DNA of 64,000 nt from CAVPWP01 sp050789285 (GCF_050789285.1 NZ_JBOUVX010000002.1:682001-746000), one strand, 5' to 3'. Shown: positions 1-9,128, counted from the first letter of the stretch. A program made the numbers and translations. The notes: a model not told the origin generated them from the sequence alone.

Positions 1-2
1 AT

Positions 3-833
3 CTCGGCGACCAGATTGCCGCGGCGACCTTCGGCGAGATCCGCGACGCGGCGCGGGAGGCGGCTGCGCGAAAGCCGGAGGCTGACCTTCGCTCCTTCGA
101 ACTCGTCCTCTTGGCGAACGAGCACCGATGGCTCTGGAGTCCGGAGGGCAATGACGCCGCGATCGACCTCGTGCAGGGCGCCCTGGCCATCGAGCCCCGC
201 TCCGCTATGGCGTGGGCGGAACTCGCGCGCCTCTACGGGCAACGCGTCTGGGCCGGCTTCGGTCCGTCGCTGCGGGACGATGCCGCGCGATGGGAGGAGG
301 CGGCAACGAAAGCGGTCGCCGCGGATGGCAACTACACCTTCGCCCGCGCCGCCCTTGCTGACTACCACATGTACACTCGGACGTGGGACGCCGCGCTTGC
401 CGAGATGGACCGAGCGCTCGCTCTCGCGCCGTGGCTGCCCGAGATTATGGCGTTCGCGGGCGAACTCGTGCTCCCGTGGCTCGGACAGTCAAGGCGAGCG
501 GCCGCACTTGTGGACCGGGCGAAACGCCTCGATCCGGCATCAATCTGGAAGGATGCCGAAGCCGTGGCCTACTTCTTCGTGCACCGGTTCCGGGAGTCTG
601 CCGCGGCGGTCGAGTGGATGCCCGAGCCGTCGCGGTGGATGCAACTCTTCGTGACGCTATCCTACGCCCAACTCGGGGACGGCGATGCTCTCGAACGCTG
701 GCGCGACCGGCTTCGGCAAGGCTGGCCGGATTACGCCGCGCGGGACGTCGAGGCGACCTCCTTTGCGCCCTTAGCCGAGGCGGAGCGCGCTCTCTGGCGG
801 ATGAGCCACATGAAGGCAGGCCTCGCGGCCTGA
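3..833 (+). CDS. TPR-repeat protein, C-terminal part (5' end outside window)
   Basis: The reading frame is open from the first complete codon of the window, so the gene begins upstream and only about 276 C-terminal residues are seen. The visible part starts with LGDQIAAATFGEI, which resembles the end of the TolB-like module that precedes TPR repeats in CadC-type regulators and class III cyclases. It continues with helical pairs of TPR type, such as DLVQGALAIEPRSAMAWAEL and AEMDRALALAPWLPEIMAF. No catalytic motif is visible in this part. By architecture the whole protein is probably a winged-helix or cyclase-type regulator with TolB and TPR modules, similar in build to the gene at 9400-11091, but the N-terminal domain that would decide this is missing. 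An ATG at 111 is internal and should not be taken as the start. No terminator is evident just downstream. Confidence 0.75.
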   Translation, partial: LGDQIAAATFGEIRDAAREAAARKPEADLRSFELVLLANEHRWLWSPEGNDAAIDLVQGALAIEPRSAMAWAELARLYGQRVWAGFGPSLRDDAARWEEAATKAVAADGNYTFARAALADYHMYTRTWDAALAEMDRALALAPWLPEIMAFAGELVLPWLGQSRRAAALVDRAKRLDPASIWKDAEAVAYFFVHRFRESAAAVEWMPEPSRWMQLFVTLSYAQLGDGDALERWRDRLRQGWPDYAARDVEATSFAPLAEAERALWRMSHMKAGLAA

Positions 834-1340
834 GCGGCACGCAGGGTTCGGGGCTTACAAGAGTCACCGGCGAGCCGCGAGACAACCGGACAGGTCCCGG
901 GGAGGCCAGGCGCTTCCGTCCGGGCGTGTTTTCTGCGGTCATCGGCCTCCGATTTCATCGAAGCTTCAGGGTTCCTTCGTGACGCGACCGCCTCGTTTCG
1001 GCGCCTGTGCAGGTCTCGACCCCCGAGATAGTAAGGGATCGCCGCGTCAAGTTCCCCACTGCCGACCTTCGTCATCCGCAGACGAATGACCTCTTTAGGC
1101 CGAATGCAGCCTGACCAGAGTTTCGTCGGAATGACAGCTTTGATTCTGGTGTCTGACGTCACCCTTGGAATGCCCAAGGTCCGCTTTCCGCAGATAGTTG
1201 CCGTGGTCTGTGACCGTCCGCTTCGCCCGACACAGCGGTGATCTGAGAGAAAGAGTCGGTTGTCGCCTTGTAGCCCAAAGCGGGCCTTGGCCGTGGCAGC
1301 AGACTCTTCAGTGGCGCATGAGAGTAGTCACTTTCCGCAA
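834..1340. other. non-coding gap with dispersed repeat
   Basis: About 500 bases without a convincing gene. The segment 1173-1276 is a member of the repeat family listed separately. The short open frames on both strands here have no start with a ribosome site and no family-like composition. The gap lies between the stop of the TPR protein and the stop of the convergent membrane protein gene, yet no hairpin with a T-run was seen. Confidence 0.6.
1173..1276 (-). repeat. dispersed repeat, longest copy (A)
   Basis: Two halves match other places in the window. Bases 1176-1226 match 9130-9180 at 46 of 51 positions (core AAGGTCCGCTTTCCGCAG). Bases 1216-1276, read on the minus strand, match 11642-11702 at 49 of 61 positions (core GCTGTGTCGGGCGAAGC). 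Both counts were made by hand without gaps. The element is non-coding and of unknown nature; it could be a decayed mobile element or a small non-autonomous repeat. Confidence 0.75.
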
Positions 1341-1997
1341 TCAAATTTGCAACCCAAGAAACATCACGGCGAAGGGAACAGGCGAGACGGCAAGCACGAT
1401 GGTCAGGAGAGTCGCCAACGGCGAGAAGATTCCGCTGAGACCCGCCATAATCATGATGCCGCCGCCACCGCCAATCACGGAGTTGCCCGGTGTGTTCACG
1501 GCCAGAGCCAGAGCGACATAGCGGTATCGCAGCGCAAGGCTGAAGGCGCGCTTCGACTGACCATCGAGAAGCATCGCAAGTCGATCCTCCTGCGACAGCG
1601 GAGCGGCGCGGGCGACAAGCGCGGCCGCGCGGCGCATCCTTAGAAGCGACAAAAGGCGCCCTAGCAAACCGGTTGGCAGGAAACGCCCAATGGCGAAGGC
1701 TAGCATCATTGACGCGACGGTGCATACATAGATCAAGGGCGCAATGGCTGCCCCAAACGCGGCGAGCATCGCTAACCCGACCTCGGCGCCGGGCACAAAA
1801 GGCAACGCTAAAAGGCCGATATAAGCCACCGCTCCTAACATGATGGCGCGGTGCACCTGCTGTTCGTTATCCGGCCGGATCTGCAGGTTCAACGCATCTC
1901 TAATAGCGTGCGCGCCCCATGTTGCCAGAACCAAGATTGCGATGAGAACAACGACCCGCAGAACAATCGTGCGAAGCGACGCGCTTGCCGAATTCAA
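1341..1997 (-). CDS. integral membrane protein, VTT/TVP38-like
   Basis: A 218-residue, strongly hydrophobic protein. Membrane segments are visible near residues 11-30, 50-70, 75-105, 155-170 and 190-215. The stretch NTPGNSVIGGGGGIMIMAG resembles the proline/glycine-rich re-entrant segment of the VTT (DedA/TVP38, SNARE-associated) family, whose members are polytopic inner-membrane proteins linked to lipid or cation traffic. The family call is tentative. Translation appears to begin at a TTG (1997) preceded by GAGG, which overlaps the stop of the upstream exported-protein gene; the spacing of 10 bases suggests co-transcription and translational coupling. The role is unknown; the partner gene suggests an envelope function. 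Confidence 0.65.
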   Translation of the reverse strand: MNSASASLRTIVLRVVVLIAILVLATWGAHAIRDALNLQIRPDNEQQVHRAIMLGAVAYIGLLALPFVPGAEVGLAMLAAFGAAIAPLIYVCTVASMMLAFAIGRFLPTGLLGRLLSLLRMRRAAALVARAAPLSQEDRLAMLLDGQSKRAFSLALRYRYVALALAVNTPGNSVIGGGGGIMIMAGLSGIFSPLATLLTIVLAVSPVPFAVMFLGLQI

Positions 1998-2007
1998 GTA
2001 GGATACC

Positions 2008-2490
2008 TCAGCCTTCGGCGCTTTCTGTCCCGGCAGGCGCCGCTTTCCCAGTGGCCGTCAGAACGATCTGGTTTGTCCAGTACCAGCGGCGGGTAGTCCA
2101 AGTCCCGTCCGCAGTGATGTCATCCCCATCAACTTGCCCGTAGAAAACGACGGTGTGCGGTGCGTCCGCGCAAACCGTGCGGACGGTAAAGTGGATCACG
2201 CCTTCGATTTCCTTGGTCTGGTAATCGGACCAGCCGAAATCGCAATAGTTCTGGCAGTCGACGGATTGAAACTTCCCGTCGCGGAAGATGAGCAAGTCCT
2301 CAAGCACCGCGCCGCTTTCCGTGTCCACACCCAGGACTTCGAATGACCGGCCATCAAGGGCGCCAACAGATGACCAGTTGCCTTCGGGCACCTGCAGGTC
2401 GGGGATGTCTTCTTTCATAACCGACATCGTCGCCGCACCGGTGCCAACTGTTGCAAGAGCGATGGCAGCGACTTGAATGATCTGGGTCAT
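2008..2490 (-). CDS. exported protein of unknown function
   Basis: The ATG at 2490 is chosen because GAGGAG lies seven bases upstream; a longer frame starts at 2556 but has no such site. The product is 160 residues. Its N-terminus, MTQIIQVAAIALATVGTGAA, looks like a short signal peptide or membrane anchor. The mature part is acidic and polar with a close cysteine pair (CQNYC near residues 79-83) and many aromatic residues towards the C-terminus (TTRRWYWTNQ), which fits a small beta-rich periplasmic domain. I do not recognise a family. It is followed after 10 bases by the VTT-like membrane protein gene, so the two probably form an operon. Confidence 0.65.
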   Translation of the reverse strand: MTQIIQVAAIALATVGTGAATMSVMKEDIPDLQVPEGNWSSVGALDGRSFEVLGVDTESGAVLEDLLIFRDGKFQSVDCQNYCDFGWSDYQTKEIEGVIHFTVRTVCADAPHTVVFYGQVDGDDITADGTWTTRRWYWTNQIVLTATGKAAPAGTESAEG

Positions 2491-3145
2491 GATGAAACTC
2501 CTCAGCAAAGGCGGGTCCGTGTTGACCAAGTATAGGGCCATCATACGGCGAGACACCGCGCGCTCATAGCGGGAAACCGGTCGGCCGTTCTTTCGACGCG
2601 GCCTTGCTCAAGCGATGATCAGCCGGAGCGTGCGCTCTTTGGCTGGCCCGGCATCCGGTCTTGCGGCCCTATTCGACCACGAGAACCACGTAAGACATCG
2701 CCGTGTAAGCGAGGCGCGCAAGAACGCATTCATCATTTCCAGAAATCCACAGCCTGTTGACCGGACGACGCTTGAATGACCGCTTCGTCCGCAAACCGGA
2801 CCTTCCTCGGGGTCCGTCCAAGGTCCGCTAACCGCAGATAGCTGCCCCGTCTGGGATCCACGAGTGGCGGACATCAACAGGGCACATAGCTGCGAGAAGC
2901 GGAAGCTGGCGTTCGAAAGGGCGGGATCTGGGGGTCAAGACCCTATGACTAATTCCTACAGGGCATGGTGGTCGCCGGATCAATTGCTGTTGGATACAGG
3001 AAAACCCTTAGGTCAGTGCGCACACAAGTCCTTGGACAAATTCCCCGGAACGGCAGCTGGGGGCACAGCGTTTAGTGTCCTGCCCGGGAACCGAGCGGCT
3101 CACCATCCCGTGCGCGACAGTATCGCCTGCGGCGGTCGGACGAAC
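2491..3145. other. long non-coding gap
   Basis: About 650 bases with no supportable gene on either strand. It carries one short copy of the dispersed repeat (2818-2846). Base composition is less G/C-rich than the flanking genes. The promoter for the exported/VTT pair should lie near 2490-2600, but no clear -35/-10 pair was recognised. Confidence 0.55.
2818..2846 (+). repeat. dispersed repeat, short copy (B)
   Basis: Contains CAAGGTCCGCTAACCGCAG followed by ATAGCTGCC. This is the same core as copies at 1174-1202 and 9129-9156, with two substitutions in the CTTTCC part. It is non-coding. The bases just before it (2779-2803) have a related CGCTTCGTCCGCAAACCGGAC pattern. Confidence 0.6.
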
Positions 3146-4168
3146 TCAGGAATCGGTCCTGCGGCCGGGCCAGATCATCAAGGATAGCTGTTCCAGCAGC
3201 GGCAGGCTGGGCTCCTGGGCGGCAATAACAAAGCTTTGGGCCAGGATCTCGTCGGGGTGGAATATCTCCTCGGTCAGGTTGCGTCCGACCCGCCGCAAGT
3301 ATTGCGACAGCAGCGCAGCCGAGGGGTGCAGGCGCAACTGCCCATCGGCACCGCGGCGCCAGCCGTTCATTGTGCCGTCGAGTTCCAGAAAGACCCACTC
3401 GAGCGTCGCGAAGAACGCGCCGCCTTCGTATGGGCTGCGCGACATCAGCACCGGCATCATCGGCACCGCCGCAGTCCCGTCGGGCGGCACGAGGTCGATC
3501 CACACGTTCAGACACGGTGCGTCGGGGTTGGTGATCTTCAGCGCGGAGTAGGGCAGCCCGCATGGAGCCGGGTCGTCTGGCAGGACAAGCGGCGCCGCCA
3601 GTTCCCGGAAGCCCAGTTCGGCATAAAGCCGTGCGCGGGCGGCCGGGTTGTTCTTCGACAGGATGTGGAAAAGCTCGTGGGTGAGGATGCCGGCAAGATA
3701 GCCCGTGGTTTGCGCCGGATGCAGATCGTCGCCTCCGGGCGGCGGCACCCGGAGCGAGGCGACCATGTTGGCAGGCAGGACGATGGTGTCCAGGTGACGC
3801 GTATATGCGGCCGCCGCCTCTTCCCGGCCGGTGGTCTTCACCAGATAGACCACCTTCGGAACACTCATGTCGATCCCGGCGAAGACCGGCCGCAGCGCCG
3901 CGACGATCAGCTTCAGCTGGGCGATCTCGGTTGGATCCCAGTCGACGACCTGGGTGGTCAGGAAATCCAGATAGGTCATCTCGTCAACGACGTGGCGGGC
4001 CTGGGGCAGGCCCACGCGGGCGCAACGGTCGAACGCGCTTTGCGACCGCGTGGCGACATCGGCCGCTGATAGCCGCGTCCGCCCGGTCTCGACCGAGGTA
4101 GCGACAAGACGGGTTTCCGCCCGTGTGCCCGAGGCTTCGCGCAGAATGCCGAGGTCGCTGTCGTTCAT
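3146..4168 (-). CDS. putative zinc metallopeptidase-like protein (HExxH)
   Basis: A 340-residue protein with no signal peptide. The start at 4168 follows AGGAAG by eight bases; a longer frame upstream overlaps the preceding gene and is rejected. Residues 164-168 are HELFH, the zincin signature, set in GILTHELFHILSKNN; a plausible third metal ligand is a glutamate in YAELGF (about 184). The rest does not match a peptidase family I can name. The gene starts 16 bases after the stop of the large cyclase/ATPase gene and is the third and last gene of a minus-strand operon that begins with a haem-binding exported protein. Enzymatic activity is inferred only from the motif. It may act on a partner encoded by the operon. 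Confidence 0.75.
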   Translation of the reverse strand: MNDSDLGILREASGTRAETRLVATSVETGRTRLSAADVATRSQSAFDRCARVGLPQARHVVDEMTYLDFLTTQVVDWDPTEIAQLKLIVAALRPVFAGIDMSVPKVVYLVKTTGREEAAAAYTRHLDTIVLPANMVASLRVPPPGGDDLHPAQTTGYLAGILTHELFHILSKNNPAARARLYAELGFRELAAPLVLPDDPAPCGLPYSALKITNPDAPCLNVWIDLVPPDGTAAVPMMPVLMSRSPYEGGAFFATLEWVFLELDGTMNGWRRGADGQLRLHPSAALLSQYLRRVGRNLTEEIFHPDEILAQSFVIAAQEPSLPLLEQLSLMIWPGRRTDS

Positions 4169-4184
4169 GCCGGTCGCTTCCTGC

Positions 4185-7100
4185 CTATGCCGTACCGGGC
4201 AGTACGGCCGGAAACGCCTCATCAACCCACTGCCGCCAGAGCACCGCTCCCTGCGCTTCAGCCACGCGGCGCGCAGCGGCGGCCGACGCCGCGGCAGCAG
4301 CCGCCTCGCCGCGGGCGCGTTCCACGATCGCGCGGGCAAGCAGCAACGGTGCTCGGAACTGATCTTCCCCAGTGGAGTCGATCAGGGACAGATACTCCTC
4401 CACCAGCGACCCAGCGGTGTCTTCCGATCCCTGCTCAACGTGGAAGGGAGCGAGGACCGCCGCGAAGAACGACTGCCAGCAGGTGAATCCTGTCTGACGC
4501 CATGCGGCGAAGCCCGTCTCCATCTGAGCGATCCCTTCGACGACATCGCCGCGCCGCGCCACACTCCAGCCGTGGGCGAAGGTGGCCATCGCTACGAACT
4601 CGGGGAAACCCTGCGCGATGGAGAAATCGCGCGCCTCGGCGCTGGCGGCAGCAACGGTGTCCACATCCCCCCGGAGCAGAGCCGTGTTGAACCGCGCCAG
4701 CAGGGCAAAGCCGCGTTCGTGGGGGAACTTCAGGTGATCGGCCACTGCGATGGCCCCCTCGGCCAGCGCGCGGCCTTCCTCGAACTCGCCCTGAACGGTG
4801 CGGGCGAGCCCCCGGTAGAAGTGGCCGAAAACGCCGAATTCCTTGATGAAATGCGCGTAAAGCGCGCCATGCAAATCGGGATCGTGGCGCTCGATGACAC
4901 GGCCCAGGGTTTCAGCCGTCCGAGCATTGTCGCCGCGATGAAACGCGACCATTCCGTGCAGCAGGTTCCCCGCCATGTGGGCGGCATCGGACGGCGCGCG
5001 ACGATCGATCTCGATGACCGTTTCGGCCAGCCTCTCGGCCCGGTCCAGGTCGGCCACCGCCCAGGCATGTTCGGCCGTGTAGAAGATCACCGGGATCATC
5101 TCGGCTTCCAAATTCAGAGCTTCAACCAGTTCCATCGCCCGGGCCTGGCAGGCCCCGAAGGAATCGCTGCCCGGTCCTTGCGTGACCATCAGCGTTGGTC
5201 CTCGCACCGCGAGAAGCTGAAGCTCCAGCAGGTCGCGCTCGGTGTCGGCGGGCAGGTCGGCGAGGCAGGCCAGTCCTGCGTCCAGATGGCTCAGCGCCTC
5301 GCCCGCCGCGCCCTTGCCGGCAGCGGCCATCGCTGCGGACAGGAAACGCGGCACAGCCTCTGCCGGGCGGCCCGCGCGGGCCAGGTGATTGGCCAGAAAG
5401 TGATCTTCGATGCCGCGGCCCAGAGACTGAACACCCTCCACGATCGACTGATGCACAAGCCGTCGCCCGTCAGAGGTCATGTTCCCGTAGATGGAGTCGC
5501 GGATCAGCGCATGGCTGAAGGTCACGCTGTCCGAGCCTTGCGTGCCAACCGACGGATAGGCGAGACGCTGCGCGAACAGCGCCTCCGTCGCCGCCTTCGC
5601 AGTGCCCTCGCCCTGCCCGACGATGTGCCCCACCAGCGCCGGGTCGAAGCTGCGCCCGAGGGCGGAGCCAACGCGGGCGAAAATCCGCTCCGCAGGGGTC
5701 AACCGGTCGAGCCTCGCCTGCACCATCCCGCCCAGCGACAGCGGAACCCGGATCGAGCCGGGCGCCCGTGGTTCGGTGGTGCGCAGCATTTCGGCGTATT
5801 CCAGCAGAAACAGGGGGATGCCCTCGCTCTTGCGGATCAGTTCGTCGATCTCGCCCTCGTCGGCCGCAGTGGCGTCTCCCAAAGCCTCGAGCGCCAGCGC
5901 CCGTGCCTCGCTCTCGTCCAGCGGGGCAAGCGTCATGAGGGTGGCTTCCGGCCAGCCGTTCCCGAAGGGCGGCTCGGGCCGCGTCGTCAGCACGATAAGT
6001 CCGGGGTGAGGGCCGACGCCGCCCATCAGCACGTCGACGAACTGCGCAGAGGTTGGGTCGATCCAGTGCACATCCTCGATCACCACGACAAACGCGCCGC
6101 TGCCCGAGACCGAGGCGAAGATCTTGTTCGCCAGAAGGGTCAGCGCACGGCCGCGCCGCAGCGGGATCGACTCGCTTGCGTCCATCGGACGTTCGGCACC
6201 CAGCGGGCTGAGCAGGTCTAGAAGGAGGTCGATTTCCGCTGGGTCGGCGCCCCAAATCTGGCTGATAAGCCGCTTCAGCTTGGCGTGGCGCGCGGCCAGA
6301 TCGTCGCCGCCCGCTGCGCCGGCCAGCCATTCAAGGTAGCGCCGCACCGGGTAGAGGGTTGTGCCCGTGTGTTCGGGCGCGCATTGCAGAACAAAGCTCG
6401 GCGCACCTGCCGCGGCTTCGTCCTGCAGAAAGGCCGATACCAGTCGTGACTTGCCGAAGCCCGGGCCAGCGGCAAGGATCACGCTGCGCCCGCCTTCCGT
6501 GCGGGCGGTGCGGAACACTTCTCCCAGCTGTTGCAGTTCGGTGGACCGGCCGATCAGCGGGCCGCTTCGGTGACCGCGCAGCGCTTCGAACCGGGTGCTC
6601 ATCCCGCCACGGGCGCGCAAAGCCTGGTAGACGCGCTGTGGCTTGCTGAAACCCGCAAGCTTGTGGTCGCCCAGGTCGCGCAGGTGGAACATTCGCCCGA
6701 CAAGGTGCATCGTGTCTTCGCAGATCAGCACCGTGCTCGGTTCGGCCAACGCCTCCAACCGTGCGGCGCGGTTGATACAGGCGCCCACCGAGTTGGCGCC
6801 GAACTGGTCGCCGTCGGCGCGCAGCATCACAGTACCGGAACTCACGCCAAGCCGGGTCTTGATCATGTGGCCGTCGCGGCCCGCAGCGAAGGCGCCGGCT
6901 ATATCGAGCGCGGCTTCCACCGCGCGGCAGGCATCGTCCTCCGCCGCGACAGGGAAGCCGAAGTAGCAGATGATCCCGTCGCCCTGGTACTGCGCAATCA
7001 CGCCGCCGCGCGCGCGGACGGCGTCGGTGCAGGCGGCGTGGAAGCGGCGCAGGAGCAAGGCATACGGTTCCGGGCCGAGCGTTTCCATCAGCATGGTCGA

Positions 7101-7208
7101 AGAGACGAGATCGGCCATGACCACGGTGACGCCGCGGTACTCCACAGATCCGGCCTCGGTCGGCAGGTCGACCGAAGCGGTGGCCATCTGGGACTCAGTG
7201 GTGGACAT
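4185..7208 (-). CDS. class III adenylate/guanylate cyclase with AAA ATPase and TPR-like C-terminus
   Basis: A 1007-residue, apparently cytoplasmic protein. Residues 25-190 are a class III nucleotide cyclase domain. It has two metal-binding aspartates (D33 in MADLVSST, D77 in QGDGIICYFG) and the N146/R150 pair in INRAARLE that stabilises the transition state, so it looks catalytically competent. Residues 218-600 are an AAA/STAND ATPase, with Walker A GPGFGKSR near 248-255 and Walker B VVVIEDVHW (D379). The remaining 400 residues are alpha-helical, TPR-like. This layout is known from signalling ATPases of the cyclase-coupled MalT/AfsR type. The start at 7208 has GAGAGG upstream and overlaps the preceding gene by 14 bases, which indicates translational coupling. 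Whether the product is cAMP or cGMP cannot be decided here. Confidence 0.92.
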   Translation of the reverse strand: MSTTESQMATASVDLPTEAGSVEYRGVTVVMADLVSSTMLMETLGPEPYALLLRRFHAACTDAVRARGGVIAQYQGDGIICYFGFPVAAEDDACRAVEAALDIAGAFAAGRDGHMIKTRLGVSSGTVMLRADGDQFGANSVGACINRAARLEALAEPSTVLICEDTMHLVGRMFHLRDLGDHKLAGFSKPQRVYQALRARGGMSTRFEALRGHRSGPLIGRSTELQQLGEVFRTARTEGGRSVILAAGPGFGKSRLVSAFLQDEAAAGAPSFVLQCAPEHTGTTLYPVRRYLEWLAGAAGGDDLAARHAKLKRLISQIWGADPAEIDLLLDLLSPLGAERPMDASESIPLRRGRALTLLANKIFASVSGSGAFVVVIEDVHWIDPTSAQFVDVLMGGVGPHPGLIVLTTRPEPPFGNGWPEATLMTLAPLDESEARALALEALGDATAADEGEIDELIRKSEGIPLFLLEYAEMLRTTEPRAPGSIRVPLSLGGMVQARLDRLTPAERIFARVGSALGRSFDPALVGHIVGQGEGTAKAATEALFAQRLAYPSVGTQGSDSVTFSHALIRDSIYGNMTSDGRRLVHQSIVEGVQSLGRGIEDHFLANHLARAGRPAEAVPRFLSAAMAAAGKGAAGEALSHLDAGLACLADLPADTERDLLELQLLAVRGPTLMVTQGPGSDSFGACQARAMELVEALNLEAEMIPVIFYTAEHAWAVADLDRAERLAETVIEIDRRAPSDAAHMAGNLLHGMVAFHRGDNARTAETLGRVIERHDPDLHGALYAHFIKEFGVFGHFYRGLARTVQGEFEEGRALAEGAIAVADHLKFPHERGFALLARFNTALLRGDVDTVAAASAEARDFSIAQGFPEFVAMATFAHGWSVARRGDVVEGIAQMETGFAAWRQTGFTCWQSFFAAVLAPFHVEQGSEDTAGSLVEEYLSLIDSTGEDQFRAPLLLARAIVERARGEAAAAAASAAAARRVAEAQGAVLWRQWVDEAFPAVLPGTA

Positions 7209-8607
7209 GGAACCTCTCGAAGGCGTGCGCCTCCTGCCCGGTGGCCGCGGCCCAAGCTCCCAGGGCGAACATCGTGCTGAGGTCGTAGTCCAGCGCGATC
7301 CCGCCGATATTGCTCGACTGCGGCACCTTTCCGGGCCGGTTCTGGAACCACTCGGCCCATTTCTCCGAGCCGGGCTGGAACATCGGGAACGGCGCGCCAT
7401 CGGGCGGGAAGGTGCGGTTGGGCGACGGGTACAGGTTGACGGTGAAGGGAAACTCCGCGGTGCCGTGGCAACTGAGGCAGGAGGACGCGCGGAATCCATC
7501 GGCCCCCATGAAGCGCGCGCCCGAAGGCAGGATCACGTCATGACGCACTGCAACGTCCATCGGCGCCGCCAGCCGACCGCCCCAGCCCAGCGTATCGGCG
7601 AAGAAGGGCGGGGCGTCGGGGTTCAGCCAGGTTTCGGTCAGACCGCCGCTTTCGGGCAGGCCGTTGGGTCGGGTAGCGGCGGCGGGATCGTTGCCCCACA
7701 TGGCGCCGGCGGGAAGGAACCTGTCCCAGGGGGTGCCCGCCTGACGCGCATCATAGACATAGGCCAGGTAGACCCACCCGGTTTGAGGCGCCGCAACGGG
7801 ATCCTTCACCTTGATCGCCAGCTGAAACGGATAGATCGTCTGGACCACGTTCTCCAGCGGTAGAGAAGGGTCGGCTTGATGCGCCTTCTGCGCATCCGTC
7901 GTGGGGCGAAACACAGTCCACTCGGCGGCGCCCTTCAGCACCGATCCGGTGTCAGGCGAAGGCCATTGGTCCGGCTGCACAGTGGCGGCCTCGGCCTTCA
8001 CCACGATGGATCCGGGAGGAAAGTTGAGCTGTCCAAGATCGGGTTCGTAGACGTCGGCCCAGACCTCGCCCAGCATGCTGGCAGCCAACTCATCATAGTA
8101 GATCACGCCGTAATTCTGCATCCACTGCGTGGTCGGCTTGTAGGGGGACGACCAGCTGTCCGATGGCACGATCTGCCCACCGTAGGTGTTCATGATGGCT
8201 TCGCGCCCCGACGTCGGGTCGCCGCCGTCACTCGCACCAATCCAGACCATGTCGTACCAGCCTGCGGCGCGAGCGTCCCATTTCTCAGGCGTGTCGATCA
8301 GGGCCCGCATCGATGGTTCGAGGTAATCCTTCAGCGCTGTCATGTACTTCAGCGCCGTGTCCTGCGTCAGAGGCCCGTTCAGCACGCCGCCGCCCGGTAA
8401 CCAGTGCTCGGTCGGAGCAGTGTCGGGATAATCGAGGTTGGCGATGTTCAACGGCCCGTTATAGGCCGCCTGATCGGGATAAAATCCGTTGTTCGAAGCC
8501 AGCGGATCGGCCACGGCCGCGGACGTCCCGGCCAGCCCAAGGAAGATGAGCGCCGCACCAGGTGAACACATGCTTTTCCGTGTAGCCTGAAATTCATGGA
8601 GCCTCAT
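7195..8607 (-). CDS. exported monohaem c-type cytochrome-like protein
   Basis: A 470-residue protein with a Sec signal peptide (residues about 13-33, ending TSAAVADP) and one c-type haem motif, C377-L-S-C380-H381, so the mature protein is predicted in the periplasm with covalent haem. The rest is rich in Trp, Tyr, Pro and Gly and has no transmembrane segment. I do not recognise a named family; large single-haem proteins of this kind are often called hypothetical cytochrome c family proteins. The ATG at 8607 has GGAGAGG just upstream. It is the first gene of an operon with a nucleotide cyclase/ATPase and a metallopeptidase-like protein, and overlaps the cyclase gene by 14 bases. A periplasmic redox or sensing role is inference. 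Confidence 0.85.
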   Translation of the reverse strand: MRLHEFQATRKSMCSPGAALIFLGLAGTSAAVADPLASNNGFYPDQAAYNGPLNIANLDYPDTAPTEHWLPGGGVLNGPLTQDTALKYMTALKDYLEPSMRALIDTPEKWDARAAGWYDMVWIGASDGGDPTSGREAIMNTYGGQIVPSDSWSSPYKPTTQWMQNYGVIYYDELAASMLGEVWADVYEPDLGQLNFPPGSIVVKAEAATVQPDQWPSPDTGSVLKGAAEWTVFRPTTDAQKAHQADPSLPLENVVQTIYPFQLAIKVKDPVAAPQTGWVYLAYVYDARQAGTPWDRFLPAGAMWGNDPAAATRPNGLPESGGLTETWLNPDAPPFFADTLGWGGRLAAPMDVAVRHDVILPSGARFMGADGFRASSCLSCHGTAEFPFTVNLYPSPNRTFPPDGAPFPMFQPGSEKWAEWFQNRPGKVPQSSNIGGIALDYDLSTMFALGAWAAATGQEAHAFERFHVHH

Positions 8608-8793
8608 TCATCCTCTCCGGGCCAAAACCACGAAATCGTGATGGTTGAATGTGAGCGTGACAGATTGTGTTTATCGGTCAAGGGGCTTGCTGGCGGTTGT
8701 CGGATGAGGGCACTTTCAGATGAGCGCGACTTGAGGGGCGGTCTACCCAGGGTTCACCAATCGACGGAGAGCCTACGGGGCGGTCCGATCCGG

Positions 8794-9018
8794 AAGAGTC
8801 CGGATAAGGCGAGCAAGATCAAGCCGGGCCATATCGAACGGGTTGTCGCAAGTCTTCGCAGGAAATCGACCGAACTCGAGGCCGAGATCCCCTCGGCAAA
8901 CTCTCCCGAGACGCGGGCGAGACCGGAGAAGTAGCTTGGTGTCGCGCGGACACATATCGAGCGGGCGGAATGGCTTCTGAGGGAGCTCGGCTATAGCGAC
9001 ATGACGCAGATCACATAG
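8794..9018 (+). pseudogene. small helical-protein gene interrupted by an in-frame TAG
   Basis: Reading one frame gives KSPDKASKIKPGHIERVV, then SLRRKSTELEAEIPSANSPETR, then a TAG at 8932-8934. In the same frame it continues RTHIERAEWLLRELGYSD before a TAG ending at 9018. The two halves look like one charged coiled-coil protein of about 75 residues: the heptad pattern and the GHIERV/THIERA echo continue across the stop. A single substitution could have created the stop. The 5' end is uncertain because no start codon with a ribosome site is evident. Alternatives are two unrelated chance frames, or a sequencing error at 8932. Confidence 0.5.
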
Positions 9019-9128
9019 CGAGACTCCATGATCGTCGGAAACGGCCCTGGTGGAAGTTGCATCTGACTGGCAGCGGCAGCCGCGACCACAGCAGGGCTTC
9101 GTACACGGGACCTTAACCGAAATCCGAC

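Noticed and set aside
2608..2877. 89-codon minus-strand frame
   Set aside because: It runs through repeat copy B and gives no recognisable protein; similar frames appear wherever the repeat occurs.
4050..6221. 723-codon open frame on the plus strand opposite the cyclase gene
   Set aside because: It lies wholly against a gene with clear cyclase and ATPase motifs. Its product is rich in Arg, Gln and His, as expected for an antisense frame of a G/C-rich gene.
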